This document shows, one piece after another, positions 27,967-37,282 of a stretch of 64,000 nt of DNA. The notes beneath the pieces were generated by a model. The model had not been told where the DNA came from. It ran no database searches and saw nothing but the letters and a program-made list of their open reading frames with translations. The DNA comes from Rhodococcus sp. KRD162. GTDB lineage: Bacteria; Actinomycetota; Actinomycetes; Mycobacteriales; Mycobacteriaceae. The stretch is taken from positions 306,575 to 370,574 of the forward strand of contig NZ_JABFAU010000005.1 of NCBI RefSeq assembly GCF_017168335.1. Reading direction: 5' to 3'. A program made the position numbers and the translations under genes. Position 1 is the first letter of the stretch; every line of letters starts with the position of its first letter.

Positions 27967-29958
27967 CTAGTGGCCGAGGATTCGCGGCATCGATGCGCTC
28001 TCACCCAGCACGTGCTCGGCCAGAAACGCGAGCACGACCTCGTACCAGACCTTTGCGTGCTGAGGACTCAGTATCCAGTGGTTCTCCCCGGGAAAGTACA
28101 GAAAGCGATGTTCGGTGTTGCCCTCGTCGTCCGCGGGCAGACCCGACTCGCTGAGCAGCTCGTACCACAGACGGAGACCCTCGCCGATCGGTACGCGATA
28201 GTCCTTGTCTCCGTGAATGACCAGCATCGGTGTCGAGATGTCCGCAACGAACAGGTGCGGAGAGTTCTCGACCGCCATCTCGGGAGACATCTCTCGCGCC
28301 CAGTACCACGGCGCATCGGTCGTCGGGCCGAACTGATCGAGCGCCCACAAGCTCGCGTGAGTGACGATGGCGTCGAACCGGTCGGTGTGACCGGCGATCC
28401 AGTTCGCCATGTACCCACCGAACGATCCGCCCATCGCAGCGGTGCGGGTGTCGTCGATGTCCGACCGTGCGGCGGTGACGTCGGTCAACGCCATCAGATC
28501 GGTGAACGGTGCCTTGCCCCACGCTCCCCATCCCCGCTGCACGAAATCCTGGCCGTACCCGGTGGACAACGCAGGATCCGGCAGGAGCACCGCGTACCCA
28601 CGAGCAACCATCAGCCACGGATTCCACCGCCACGACCAGCTGTTCCACGAACCGAGCGGACCACCGTGCACCCACAGCAGCAGTGGCGCAGGCGAGAGCT
28701 CGGACGCACCGTCCGGCAGCGCCAGCCAACCGCGCACCCGGGAACCGTCCGACACGACGGTGTCGACCTCGGTGAGGGTGCCGGGCACCGGGGCTTGGTC
28801 TATCCCGGTGTCGAGTGCGGTGACGCTGCCGTCCGACATCTCGATCGACACCGGATGCGGCGCCGCCAGATACGACGCGGCGAGAGCGAGCACCCGCGTG
28901 CCGACCGAGGACACGTGAACGTGGGTGTATGCGTCGTCGGTGTGCGTCAGCCGCTGCGGCTGCGCCCCGTCACGGAGAACGAAGATCGGTGAGCGGCCGT
29001 CCTCGTCCGCGGTGACCAGTACCCCTGATCCATCCGGCAGCCACACCGGGTCCATCGGCCATCGATCCCAACCGTCCGCGAGATCGGACACCGAGGAGTC
29101 CTCGAAGTCGTATCGCTGCAGCGTCATTCGAGGCGCATCCTCGGGGGTGCTCAGCGACTCACGGACGAAGACAACGGCGGAACCGTCGGGCGAGATGGCG
29201 GGCGCGCTCAGATCCGCAGAGACGTCGTCGACGATCGTGGTCCGCTCACCCGACTCGGTGTCGATGCGCACCAGCACGGTTCGCACGGTCGCCAACGCGC
29301 CGGGCACCGCCCAGGTCGACACGACGAACGAGCCGTCACTACTGACATCGAACTTCGCCTCGTGCAACGCTCCGGCCGCACCCTCGGTCAGATCACGCAG
29401 CCCGGTCGGATCCGCTGCCGATCCGGCGAACAGATGAGGGGTTGCAGGGCCCAGGTCGTGATCCCAGAAACGCACCGGAACGCCGGTGTGCAGAATCGCA
29501 TCGACCTTGTTCGCCGTGCGTTCGGTGCGCAGCGCGTCGTCGTCCTCATCGGTACTCGACGCGCCGAACACCGGGGAGAATCCCACCATCGACGCTCCGG
29601 CGCGAGCGGTGCGGACCCCGTTCACACCCGCCGTTCGGGTCTCGAGCACTCGCGAGTCACCGCCCGATGCCGGCAGGATCCACAGCTGGGCCGGATCGTC
29701 CTTGTTCGACCGGCGCGAGAACAACAGGTCGCCGGAGGCGGTGAACACCGGTGCGTTCTCGCCCAACTCACCGTGCGTCAGACGCCTGGCGGGTGCGCTG
29801 CCCTCGACATCGACCTCCCACAGGGACGTTCGGTACTCGGTGCGCGAATCATCGAGTGCGGCAATGGAAACAACCGCACGCGAGAAATCGTGGGAGACGG
29901 CCAGATCGGTGACTCGGCGGGCCCCGATGTACTCGTCGACGTCGTCGTAGATGCTCAT
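27967..29958 (-). CDS. S9 family (prolyl oligopeptidase-type) serine peptidase
   Basis: 663 residues: an N-terminal beta-propeller (about 1-390) and a C-terminal alpha/beta hydrolase domain (about 400-650). The nucleophile is in MGGSFGGYMANW; the oxyanion region is LLWVHGGPLGSWNSWSW; the likely Asp is in VIHGDKDYRVP and the His in PGENHWI. No signal peptide is visible, so it should be cytoplasmic, removing dipeptides or acylated N-terminal residues. It lies 9 bp from valS and 23 bp after the sigma factor gene, reading the same way. Confidence 0.88.
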   Translation of the reverse strand: MSIYDDVDEYIGARRVTDLAVSHDFSRAVVSIAALDDSRTEYRTSLWEVDVEGSAPARRLTHGELGENAPVFTASGDLLFSRRSNKDDPAQLWILPASGGDSRVLETRTAGVNGVRTARAGASMVGFSPVFGASSTDEDDDALRTERTANKVDAILHTGVPVRFWDHDLGPATPHLFAGSAADPTGLRDLTEGAAGALHEAKFDVSSDGSFVVSTWAVPGALATVRTVLVRIDTESGERTTIVDDVSADLSAPAISPDGSAVVFVRESLSTPEDAPRMTLQRYDFEDSSVSDLADGWDRWPMDPVWLPDGSGVLVTADEDGRSPIFVLRDGAQPQRLTHTDDAYTHVHVSSVGTRVLALAASYLAAPHPVSIEMSDGSVTALDTGIDQAPVPGTLTEVDTVVSDGSRVRGWLALPDGASELSPAPLLLWVHGGPLGSWNSWSWRWNPWLMVARGYAVLLPDPALSTGYGQDFVQRGWGAWGKAPFTDLMALTDVTAARSDIDDTRTAAMGGSFGGYMANWIAGHTDRFDAIVTHASLWALDQFGPTTDAPWYWAREMSPEMAVENSPHLFVADISTPMLVIHGDKDYRVPIGEGLRLWYELLSESGLPADDEGNTEHRFLYFPGENHWILSPQHAKVWYEVVLAFLAEHVLGESASMPRILGH

Positions 29959-29981
29959 CGTCCGAGCCTAGCGGCACGAGT

Positions 29982-30764
29982 TCAGTCCTCGCCCAGCTCC
30001 TCGCGCAGTTGGGCGAGAGTGCGCGCCAGGATCCGCGAGACGTGCATTTGCGAGATCCCCACCTTCTCCGCGATCTGCGTCTGCGTCATCGATCCGAAGA
30101 ATCGAAGTACCACTATTCGACGCTCGCGCTCGGGCAGCTTCTCCAGTGCGGGGCGCACGGCCAGGTAGCTTTCCATCTTCTCGAGTTCGGGATCGTCGGC
30201 ACCGAGGGTGTCCATCAGCGGCAGCCGATCTTCGCTCACGACCGAGTCGACCGAGACCGTCTGATATGCGCTGCGCGCCAGCAGGGCTTGCGACGCTTCC
30301 TTGACCTCTATTCCGAGTTCCGCGGCGATCTCGGTGGCGGTCGGGGCCCGACCCAGCTTCTGCGACAACGATCCCACCGCCTGCGAGATCATCGAGTTCA
30401 GTTCTTTCATCCGCCGCGGCACCCGGACGGACCAACCTGCGTCGCGGAAGTAACGGCGCGCCTCGCCCATGATCGTCGGTACCGCGAACGAGACGAAATC
30501 CGAGCCGCGCTCGATGTCGAATCTGTCGACGGCGTTGACCAGCCCCAGTCGTGAGACCTGCAGCAGGTCCTCGTGGGCTTCGCCGCGACCACCGAAGCGT
30601 CGGGCAATGTGTTCGGCGAGCGGAAGGCATCGGGTGATGATGCGATCGCGCAATACTCGGCGCTGCGGTGAATTCTCGTCGAGCGCCTGCATCTGTTGGA
30701 TCAGTGCAACAACGTCGCTGTAATCGTCTGATTCTCGCCGTGTGCTTCGTTCGTGCACCGGCAC
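29982..30764 (-). CDS. sigF: Group 3 stress sigma factor of the SigF/SigB type
   Basis: 260 residues with regions 2, 3 and 4: LAEHIARRFGGRGEAHEDLLQVSRLGLVNAVDRFD for core and -10 binding, the region 3 segment ARRYFRDAGWSVRVPRRMKEL, and the region 4 helix-turn-helix MTQTQIAEKVGISQMHVSRI. The GTG start overlaps the stop of the anti-sigma gene by one base, the classic usfX-sigF arrangement that keeps inhibitor and sigma factor balanced. A SigF-like promoter at 31247-31271 suggests autoregulation. Confidence 0.9.
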   Translation of the reverse strand: MPVHERSTRRESDDYSDVVALIQQMQALDENSPQRRVLRDRIITRCLPLAEHIARRFGGRGEAHEDLLQVSRLGLVNAVDRFDIERGSDFVSFAVPTIMGEARRYFRDAGWSVRVPRRMKELNSMISQAVGSLSQKLGRAPTATEIAAELGIEVKEASQALLARSAYQTVSVDSVVSEDRLPLMDTLGADDPELEKMESYLAVRPALEKLPERERRIVVLRFFGSMTQTQIAEKVGISQMHVSRILARTLAQLREELGED

Positions 30765-31195
30765 TAGACCTTGCTCCTCCGCTTGATCACGTCGATCGCC
30801 ACGGCGCGACCGGCATCGCCTTCGACGGCGTCAGCGGCGCGCAACTCGATGGCGTCGGTCAAGGTCTGCAACACGTGCCAGCCGAAGCTGTCCTTCTTCG
30901 GTACGGACTGAGCAGCCAGAACCGAAGCCACGACGATTCGGATGCCGGATTCGCCCACCTCGAACGTGCACGAGAGTTCGGCGTCGGACACCGAACCCTT
31001 GATCAACTGCGAACACACTTCGTCGACCACCAGTTTCACATCGGCGATGTCGTCGAGCGTGAAGTCGCTGAGCACCACGAGAGTTTCGGCAACGGCGCGA
31101 ACCACCGGCAACTGGTCCGCCTCGGCGCGCACCCTCAGCTCGACCGGTGCACCGGAACCTCGCTCCAGTTCTTCGATCTTGCTGACCCCAGCCAT
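30764..31195 (-). CDS. Anti-sigma factor, RsbW/UsfX-type HATPase
   Basis: 143 residues with an HATPase_c-like fold that would hold the downstream SigF-type factor. The helix VKLVVDEVCSQLIKG is where RsbW proteins have a Glu and an Asn of the N box; here the Glu remains and the Asn position reads Gln, and the late FGWHVLQTLTD segment is the G-box region. Kinase or nucleotide binding may thus be altered. The ATG at 31195 is preceded by GGGAAG. No anti-anti-sigma gene is next to it. Confidence 0.85.
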   Translation of the reverse strand: MAGVSKIEELERGSGAPVELRVRAEADQLPVVRAVAETLVVLSDFTLDDIADVKLVVDEVCSQLIKGSVSDAELSCTFEVGESGIRIVVASVLAAQSVPKKDSFGWHVLQTLTDAIELRAADAVEGDAGRAVAIDVIKRRSKV

Positions 31196-31246
31196 CCGCA
31201 CTTCCCATCGTCGCCACGCAGTGTTCAATCGTTTGCCGGTCCAGAC

Positions 31247-31271
31247 TACCCAGCCGACACGGTTTCAATCC
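31247..31271 (-). promoter_or_regulatory. SigF-type promoter upstream of the anti-sigma/sigma pair
   Basis: On the minus strand GGATT is followed after 15 bp by GGGTA, close to the SigF consensus of mycobacteria (GGWWT, about 16 bp, GGGTA). The -10 element lies 52 bp before the anti-sigma start. The spacer is at the short end of the range. Confidence 0.55.
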
Positions 31272-31309
31272 TTGCAACTCGGCACGCGAGTCCCACCGGC
31301 GAACGCCCG

Positions 31310-33526
31310 ATGAACGACCGGACCGCCCGGATGACGCAAGTGCCGCGAACTGGCACGATCGACGCTGTGGACTACTCGGCTGTGGATTACTCGCACGCAC
31401 TTCGATCACTCGCCCGGCGCCTCGGCACCTCGACCTCGTATCGGGGCTGGGACGACGCCGAACACACCGTGAGCGACGAGACCCTGCAGCAGGTCCTCGC
31501 TGCGCGGGGCTACGCCACCGAGTCGACCGAGGACGTCGAACGAGCGCTGGCCGATATCGACGATGCCCCGTGGCGGCGGCTGCTGCCTCCGGTGGTGGTG
31601 GCCACCCAGGGCACCGATACCTCGGTGTGGGTGCATGTGCCGCACGGCAATCCGGTGGAGGTGTCGATGGTCTCCGAGGAGGGCGAGCCCATCGAGGTGC
31701 CCCAGGCCGACGTCTGGTTCGATCCGCGTGAGGTCGACGGCCGGCTGATCGGTAGGGCCACGTTCGTCGTTCCCGCCGACGCGCCGCTCGGCTGGCACAG
31801 TCTGACCGCGACGACGATCAGCGAGGACGACACGGTCCGTACATCCGACGCTGTGGTTGTGGTCACGCCGAAGTCGTTGTCGCCCAATGCCGAACTGGCT
31901 GATCGGCAACGAACCGGACTGCTGACGCAGCTGTACTCGGTGCGATCGCAACGATCGTGGGGAATCGGCGATCTCGGCGACCTGGAGGATCTGTCCGATA
32001 TCGCCGGTCGCGTGCACGGATTCGACTACCTCCTGGTCAATCCATTGCACGCCGACCGACCGACCACCCCGGTCGAGGCCTCGCCCTATCTGCCGACCAC
32101 TCGACGATTCTTCAATTCGCTCTACATCCGGGTGGAGAACATTCGCGAGGCGGCCATGCTCTCGCAGGAACAGTTCGGCAAGGTGCGCAGCGCTGCGCGG
32201 CGGTTCGACAAGGCGAACAAGCGCACCGACAAGCTCAAACGCGACGCCACGTTCACAGCGAAACTTCGCGCCCTCGAACGCGTTCACAAGGTCGAACGCA
32301 GCCCGGCGCGGGAATCCTCCTACCGGGCGTTCATCGAGCGCGAGGGCTCCGGCTTGCGTGATTTCGCGGTATGGAGTGCGCTGGCCGAGAAGTTCGGCCC
32401 GCACGATTCGGCATGGACGGATCGGGCCGCCCATCCGCGCACCGATTTCGTGATCGAACAACGCACGAAGCTCGCCGAGCGCATCGATTTCCACATGTGG
32501 CTGCAGTGGATCTGTGACGAACAGTTGGCCGCTGCGCAGCGCGCCGCACTCGATGCCGGGATGGACATCGGGGTCATGCACGACCTCGCGGTGGGCGTGG
32601 CCCGCGGCGGGGCCGACGCCTGGGCGCTCGGCGATGTACTCGCCTCGGGCGTCACCGTCGGTGCCCCGCCGGACAACTTCAATCAGCAGGGTCAGAACTG
32701 GAATCAGCCGCCGTGGGACCCCGATCGCCTCCGAGAACTGGCGTACATCCCCTACCGCGACATGCTCAGGACGATCCTCCGTCACGCCGGCGGCATCCGA
32801 GTGGACCACATTCTCGGCTTGTTCCGCCTGTGGTGGATTCCGCAACAGGCCGACAACGCTGGCGGCGGAACATATGTCGAGTACGACCACGAGGCTCTCA
32901 TCGGCATCCTCGCGTTGGAGGCCGAACGGGCTGGGGCGGTCGTGGTCGGTGAGGATCTCGGGGTTTTCGAACCGAGGGTGCAGGAGTATCTCACCGAACG
33001 CGGAATCCTCGGGACCTCGATTCTGTGGTTCGAGGCCGACGATTCAGGTCCGATTCCGCCCGAGCAGTACCGCCGCCTGTGCCTGACGTCGGTGACCACG
33101 CACGATCTACCACCGACCGCCGGGTACCTCGCTGGTGAACACATCGAGCTGCGCTCACGTCTCGGACTCCTCGAACGCGATCTCGACGCCGAGAAGGAGA
33201 TCGACGCGGTCCAACGGGAGGCCGTTCTCGATCTGGCGCGCGAGCGCGGGTTGCTCGCCGCCGATGCGGACGGACAGGACACGGTCGAAGCCCTTCATCG
33301 CCTGGTGCAGCGCAGTCCATCACTGCTGATCGGTGTCGCGCTCGTCGACGCAGTCGGCGAACACCGAATCCAGAACCAACCGGGTACCGACGAGACCCAA
33401 TACGGTAACTGGAAGGTTCCGTTGGCCGATGCCGACGGCAAGCGGGTGCTGGTCGACGATCTGGTCGATCACCCGCGGATGGTGTCGTTGGTACATGCCA
33501 TGGCTACCGAGTCGACGGACCGATGA
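31310..33526 (+). CDS. malQ: 4-alpha-glucanotransferase (MalQ)
   Basis: 738 residues; moves glucan chains between maltodextrins (GH77). About 1-200 are an N-terminal beta-rich extension of the long actinobacterial form. The catalytic part starts near LLTQLYSVRSQRSWGIGDLGD and shows the GH77 nucleophile region GGIRVDHILGLFRLWW, the acid/base GEDLGVF, and TTHDLPPTAGYLAG. The start is uncertain: ATG 31310 and ATG 31331 both lack a good ribosome binding site. It is divergent from the anti-sigma gene. Confidence 0.92.
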   Translation: MNDRTARMTQVPRTGTIDAVDYSAVDYSHALRSLARRLGTSTSYRGWDDAEHTVSDETLQQVLAARGYATESTEDVERALADIDDAPWRRLLPPVVVATQGTDTSVWVHVPHGNPVEVSMVSEEGEPIEVPQADVWFDPREVDGRLIGRATFVVPADAPLGWHSLTATTISEDDTVRTSDAVVVVTPKSLSPNAELADRQRTGLLTQLYSVRSQRSWGIGDLGDLEDLSDIAGRVHGFDYLLVNPLHADRPTTPVEASPYLPTTRRFFNSLYIRVENIREAAMLSQEQFGKVRSAARRFDKANKRTDKLKRDATFTAKLRALERVHKVERSPARESSYRAFIEREGSGLRDFAVWSALAEKFGPHDSAWTDRAAHPRTDFVIEQRTKLAERIDFHMWLQWICDEQLAAAQRAALDAGMDIGVMHDLAVGVARGGADAWALGDVLASGVTVGAPPDNFNQQGQNWNQPPWDPDRLRELAYIPYRDMLRTILRHAGGIRVDHILGLFRLWWIPQQADNAGGGTYVEYDHEALIGILALEAERAGAVVVGEDLGVFEPRVQEYLTERGILGTSILWFEADDSGPIPPEQYRRLCLTSVTTHDLPPTAGYLAGEHIELRSRLGLLERDLDAEKEIDAVQREAVLDLARERGLLAADADGQDTVEALHRLVQRSPSLLIGVALVDAVGEHRIQNQPGTDETQYGNWKVPLADADGKRVLVDDLVDHPRMVSLVHAMATESTDR

Positions 33527-33548
33527 CACCGAGGTCCACAATCGAAGG

Positions 33549-33587
33549 ATGAACTACGCAGCGCGTTCCGAGAACGGCCGGTACTGA
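33549..33587 (+). CDS. Possible 12-codon leader peptide before fdhD
   Basis: ATG AAC TAC to TGA encodes [12 protein letters not shown], and its TGA overlaps the fdhD ATG (TGATG). GAAGG lies directly before the start, closer than is usual. It could couple fdhD translation, or be chance; there is no sequence family to support it. Confidence 0.2.
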   Translation: MNYAARSENGRY

Positions 33588-34498
33588 TGGGACGGATCAC
33601 AGCTCGCAGGCCGGTGGTCCGGCTACGCGGCGAGCACCGCGTCGAGCGGCCGGACACCTTGGTGGTGGAAGAGCCACTGGAATTGCGGGTCGACGGTAAG
33701 GCGCTGGCGGTGACCATGCGAACCCCGGGCCACGACGTCGAACTCGCTCACGGCTTCCTGCTGACCGAAGGGGTGATCTCGGCGGGGTCCGACATCGCCG
33801 CGGCCCGCTACTGCGATGGAGTCGACGACGAGGGTGCCAACACGTACAACGTCCTCGACATCACCCTGGCCGAGGGTGTCTCGCCACCGGAGACGGGCGT
33901 CGAACGCAATTTCTACACGACCTCGTCGTGCGGAGTGTGTGGCAAGGGATCTCTGGAGGCAATTCGACTGCGTACCAAGCACTCCCCCGCGTCCGACCCC
34001 GTGGTCGTCACATCGCGGACGCTCACCGGGCTACCCGACTCGTTGCGCGCAGCTCAGAAGGTCTTCGATGCCACTGGGGGCTTGCACGCCGCCGCTCTGT
34101 TCACCGCCGACGGTGAGATGCTGGTTCTGCGTGAGGATGTCGGACGCCACAATGCCGTCGACAAGGTCGTCGGCTGGGCCGTGACCCATGACCGCATTCC
34201 TGCCACCGGCACGGTGCTGATGGTCAGCGGCCGGGCCTCGTTCGAGCTGGCTCAGAAGGCCGTGATGGCGGGAATCCCGATTCTCGCGGCGGTCTCGGCT
34301 CCGTCCTCACTGGCCGTGGACCTCGCGTCGGAATCGGGTCTGACAGTGATCGGATTCCTACGCGGTCGGTCGATGAACATCTACTCACGTTCCGACCGCG
34401 TCCTGGTCTCAGACGACCGAATCGACGAGGATTTCGGCGGCAGTCGCAGTGAGGACCTCGTCGACGGACACGCCGGGCGCGGTCTCGACGAGGCGTAG
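33587..34498 (+). CDS. fdhD: FdhD, sulfur carrier for formate dehydrogenase molybdenum cofactor
   Basis: 303 residues. FdhD passes sulfur to the bis-MGD cofactor so that formate dehydrogenase is active. Clear motifs are [27 protein letters not shown], the reactive-Cys segment [28 protein letters not shown] and [13 protein letters not shown]. No formate dehydrogenase gene is in the window. The last 90 bp overlap the convergent pcaJ gene; the final residues (after about 270) extend past the conserved core. Confidence 0.93.
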   Translation: MGRITARRPVVRLRGEHRVERPDTLVVEEPLELRVDGKALAVTMRTPGHDVELAHGFLLTEGVISAGSDIAAARYCDGVDDEGANTYNVLDITLAEGVSPPETGVERNFYTTSSCGVCGKGSLEAIRLRTKHSPASDPVVVTSRTLTGLPDSLRAAQKVFDATGGLHAAALFTADGEMLVLREDVGRHNAVDKVVGWAVTHDRIPATGTVLMVSGRASFELAQKAVMAGIPILAAVSAPSSLAVDLASESGLTVIGFLRGRSMNIYSRSDRVLVSDDRIDEDFGGSRSEDLVDGHAGRGLDEA

Positions 34499-35056
34499 GC
34501 CCTTCTCGGTCACATCGAGCACGGCCATGTCCGAGATGATCCTGTGTACGCAGCCCTTTCCGGTGAGGGGAAGGGTGCACTGTTCGAGGATCTTCGGCTC
34601 GCCCTTGCGTGAGAGGTGCTCCATCATCACGATCACGCGCCGCGCTCCGTGTACAAGATCCATCGCGCCGCCCATACCCTTGACCATGTGCCCTGGGATC
34701 ATCCAGTTCGCGAGGTCGCCAGTGGCGCTGACCTGCATCGCCCCCAATACCGCGACGTCCACCCGGCCACCTCGGATCATTCCGAACGACGCCGCCGAAT
34801 CGAAGTACGAGGCACCGGGAAGTACCGTGATGGTTTCTTTGCCCGCGTTGATGATCTCGGGGTCGAGTTCGTCCTCGGTGGGGTAAGGGCCGACGCCGAG
34901 CACTCCGTTCTCCGAATGCAGGATCACCGAAATATCGGTGGGGATGTAGTTCGGCACGAGCGTCGGCATACCGATGCCCAGGTTCACGTACTGTCCGTCA
35001 CCGAGTTCCTGTGCCACTCGCGCGGCCATCTGTTCACGGGTCATCTTCTCGGTCAT
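34409..35056 (-). CDS. pcaJ: 3-oxoadipate CoA-transferase beta subunit
   Basis: 215 residues. With PcaI it transfers CoA from succinyl-CoA to 3-oxoadipate. The beta-subunit active site [13 protein letters not shown], containing the catalytic Glu, is present, as are [15 protein letters not shown] and the [12 protein letters not shown] loop. Start ATG 35056 overlaps the pcaI stop by 4 bp. A succinyl-CoA:acetoacetate transferase (ScoB) would look almost the same; the pca context decides. Confidence 0.85.
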   Translation of the reverse strand: MTEKMTREQMAARVAQELGDGQYVNLGIGMPTLVPNYIPTDISVILHSENGVLGVGPYPTEDELDPEIINAGKETITVLPGASYFDSAASFGMIRGGRVDVAVLGAMQVSATGDLANWMIPGHMVKGMGGAMDLVHGARRVIVMMEHLSRKGEPKILEQCTLPLTGKGCVHRIISDMAVLDVTEKGLRLVETAPGVSVDEVLTATAAEILVDSVV

Positions 35057-35802
35057 GCTCGTACCGTCCTCTGCTCGATGCCGACCTCGACGGGCCCGAC
35101 GTGTACCACCCGTTGGACATGGATTCCGGGGGTGTGCACCTCGTCCGGCCCGATCTCCCCTGGCTCGACCAGGTTCTCGACCTGGGCGATCGTGATGCGC
35201 CCCGACTCTGCTGCGGGTGGATTGAAGTTCCGTGCACTGGCGTGGAACACCAGATTTCCGTGCCTGTCGCCCTTCCACGCATGCACCAGCGCGTAATCGG
35301 CGACGATTCCCCGCTCGAGCACATAGGTGACACCGTCGAACTCGCGGGTTTCTTTCGCCGGACTGGCCAGGGCGATCCCGCCACTTCCGTCGTAGCGCAG
35401 CGGCAGTCCACCGTCCGCAACTTGTGTTCCGACGCCCGCGGGTGTGAAGAAGGCGGGAATCCCGGCACCGCCGGCTCGCAATCGCTCGGCGAGCGTGCCT
35501 TGGGGAGTGAGCTCGACCTCCAGTTCGCCGGAGAGGTACTGCCGGGCGAATTCCTTGTTCGAGCCCACGTACGAACTGATTGTTCGGCGAATTCGGTGCT
35601 GCGTCAGAAGAACTCCCAGTCCGAATCCATCGGTTCCACAATTGTTGCTGATGGTTTCGAGATCGGTGGCCCCCTGCGCCAGCACAGCATCGATCAAGAT
35701 CTCCGGCACTCCCACCAAGCCGAATCCGCCGACGGCGATCGAGGATCCGTCTGGAATATCTGCTACCGCTTCGGTGGCGCTGGCCACGACTTTGTCCAAC
35801 AT
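35053..35802 (-). CDS. pcaI: 3-oxoadipate CoA-transferase alpha subunit
   Basis: 249 residues. Alpha-subunit features: [31 protein letters not shown] and [19 protein letters not shown] chose ATG 35802 ([13 protein letters not shown]), where the family normally begins and a GGA lies 5 bases upstream; an upstream in-frame start would reach into the promoter shared with pcaH. It is divergent from pcaHGBLRF and followed by pcaJ with a 4-bp overlap. Confidence 0.87.
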   Translation of the reverse strand: MLDKVVASATEAVADIPDGSSIAVGGFGLVGVPEILIDAVLAQGATDLETISNNCGTDGFGLGVLLTQHRIRRTISSYVGSNKEFARQYLSGELEVELTPQGTLAERLRAGGAGIPAFFTPAGVGTQVADGGLPLRYDGSGGIALASPAKETREFDGVTYVLERGIVADYALVHAWKGDRHGNLVFHASARNFNPPAAESGRITIAQVENLVEPGEIGPDEVHTPGIHVQRVVHVGPVEVGIEQRTVRA

Positions 35803-35824
35803 GCGATCCACGCTACCCGACTTT

Positions 35825-35860
35825 GTGCGATATATGAACACCTTGCCACTATGCGAACAC
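35825..35860. promoter_or_regulatory. Repeated half-sites in the pcaI-pcaH divergent promoter region
   Basis: TGCGA occurs at 35826-35830 and 35852-35856, and GAACAC at 35836-35841 and 35855-35860, so two related boxes lie about two helical turns apart. GTGCGATATATGAAC (35825-35839) is also a partial inverted repeat. IclR-type PcaR proteins bind such sites; pcaR is at 39813-40634. Confidence 0.45.
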
Positions 35861-35911
35861 TTCAGCTACGGTGACCATCGCGTAGATCACCACGATCGTG
35901 AGGAACCTTCG

Positions 35912-36628
35912 ATGCTTCATCTGCCACCCGACTATCGCGATCAATCCGGCATCAATGCCCCACGAGATTTCACCGAGTACCGCACCACCACGCTGCGCCA
36001 CCCGGCACAGCCGTTGACGCTGCTCCCCCAGCGGCTCACCGAGATCACCGGGCCGGTCTTGGGCGAGGGCAGGGTCACCGCTGCCGACGCAGACCTGACT
36101 CTCGCGAACGGCGGTGAAGCACAAGGGCAACGCATCATCGTGCACGGTCGCGTACTCGACAGCGACGGCAAGGCAGTGCCCCACACGCTCGTCGAGGTAT
36201 GGCAGGCGAACGCGGGCGGACGCTATCGACACTCGGGAGACCGCTGGCCTGCGCCGCTCGATCCGCATTTCGACGGAGTGGGGCGGGTACTGACCGACAA
36301 GCACGGTGGATACCGCTTCACCACGATCAAGCCGGGTGTGTACCCCTGGGGCAACCATCACAACGCGTGGCGTCCAGCCCACATTCATTTCTCGTTGTTC
36401 GGCCAGGCATTCACCCAACGCCTGGTGACCCAGATGTACTTTCCGGACGATCCGATGTTCTTCCAGGATCCGATCTACAACTCTGCACCCGAGGACGCTC
36501 GCGCTCGCATGATCAGTGCCTTCGATTACGAAGCCACACAGGAAAACTGGGCTCTGGGCTACAGGTTCGACATCGTGCTGCGCGGCCGCGACGCCACCCC
36601 CTTCGAGGAAGACGAGCACGATGACTGA
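35912..36628 (+). CDS. pcaH: Protocatechuate 3,4-dioxygenase beta subunit
   Basis: 238 residues; carries the non-haem Fe(III) site that cleaves protocatechuate to 3-carboxy-cis,cis-muconate. Expected iron ligands (two Tyr, two His) can be placed in NAGGRYRH and in GVYPWGNHHNAWRPAHIHFS. Beta-subunit motifs VEVWQANAGGRYRH and TIKPGVYPW are clear. AGGA precedes the ATG by 8 bases; ATG was chosen at MLHLPPDYRD. It overlaps pcaG by 8 bp. Confidence 0.95.
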   Translation: MLHLPPDYRDQSGINAPRDFTEYRTTTLRHPAQPLTLLPQRLTEITGPVLGEGRVTAADADLTLANGGEAQGQRIIVHGRVLDSDGKAVPHTLVEVWQANAGGRYRHSGDRWPAPLDPHFDGVGRVLTDKHGGYRFTTIKPGVYPWGNHHNAWRPAHIHFSLFGQAFTQRLVTQMYFPDDPMFFQDPIYNSAPEDARARMISAFDYEATQENWALGYRFDIVLRGRDATPFEEDEHDD

Positions 36629-37259
36629 TCCAGAGTTCGCGCCGCGCTACGCAGTGATGACCGGAGCCGATTTCACCACCGCCTCGTTCGGGCAGACCCC
36701 GTCCCAGACGGTGGGGCCGTACGTGCACATCGGCTTGCTCTGGCCCGACGGCGAGAACGTGGTACCTCCCGGCACCGAGGGTGCCGTCACCGTGACGTTC
36801 ACCCTGATAGACGGATCGCGAACCCCCATGGCCGATGCCATGATCGAGACCTGGCAGGCCGACGCGGACGGTCGGTTCGATCATCCCGACGACCCTCGGG
36901 GCGCGGTGGTGCCACGCACCGAGGGCTTTCGCGGATTCGGGCGTACGTTCGCCGACGAGACCGGGACGATGTCCATCACGACGATCAAGCCAGGACCACT
37001 GCCCGCCGAGAACGGTGCCGTGGAGGCTCCGCACATCGACGTCGGCATCTTCGCCCGCGGAATGCTCGAGCGCGTCGTGACCCGGGTGTACTTCCCCGAC
37101 GAGGCCGAGGCCAACGCGGTCGATCCGGTGTTGTCCGCCTTGCCCGAGCACAGGCGTGCCAGACTCGTTGCACGGTCGGTCGAGGGTGGTTATCACCTCG
37201 ATATCGTGCTGCAGAACACCGACCCGCACGGCGACGAGACCCCGTTCTTCGAACTGTGA
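36621..37259 (+). CDS. pcaG: Protocatechuate 3,4-dioxygenase alpha subunit
   Basis: 212 residues, pairing with PcaH in the (alpha-beta-Fe)n enzyme. Motifs: TPSQTVGPYVHIGL, IETWQADADGRFDHP, TIKPGPLP, APHIDVGIFARGML and TRVYFPDE. As usual for alpha subunits the iron ligands of PcaH are not all kept. Its ATG lies inside the end of pcaH, so the two subunits are translationally coupled. Confidence 0.94.
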   Translation: MTDPEFAPRYAVMTGADFTTASFGQTPSQTVGPYVHIGLLWPDGENVVPPGTEGAVTVTFTLIDGSRTPMADAMIETWQADADGRFDHPDDPRGAVVPRTEGFRGFGRTFADETGTMSITTIKPGPLPAENGAVEAPHIDVGIFARGMLERVVTRVYFPDEAEANAVDPVLSALPEHRRARLVARSVEGGYHLDIVLQNTDPHGDETPFFEL

Positions 37260-37282
37260 CAATCGATTCTCGAAGGAGGGCA

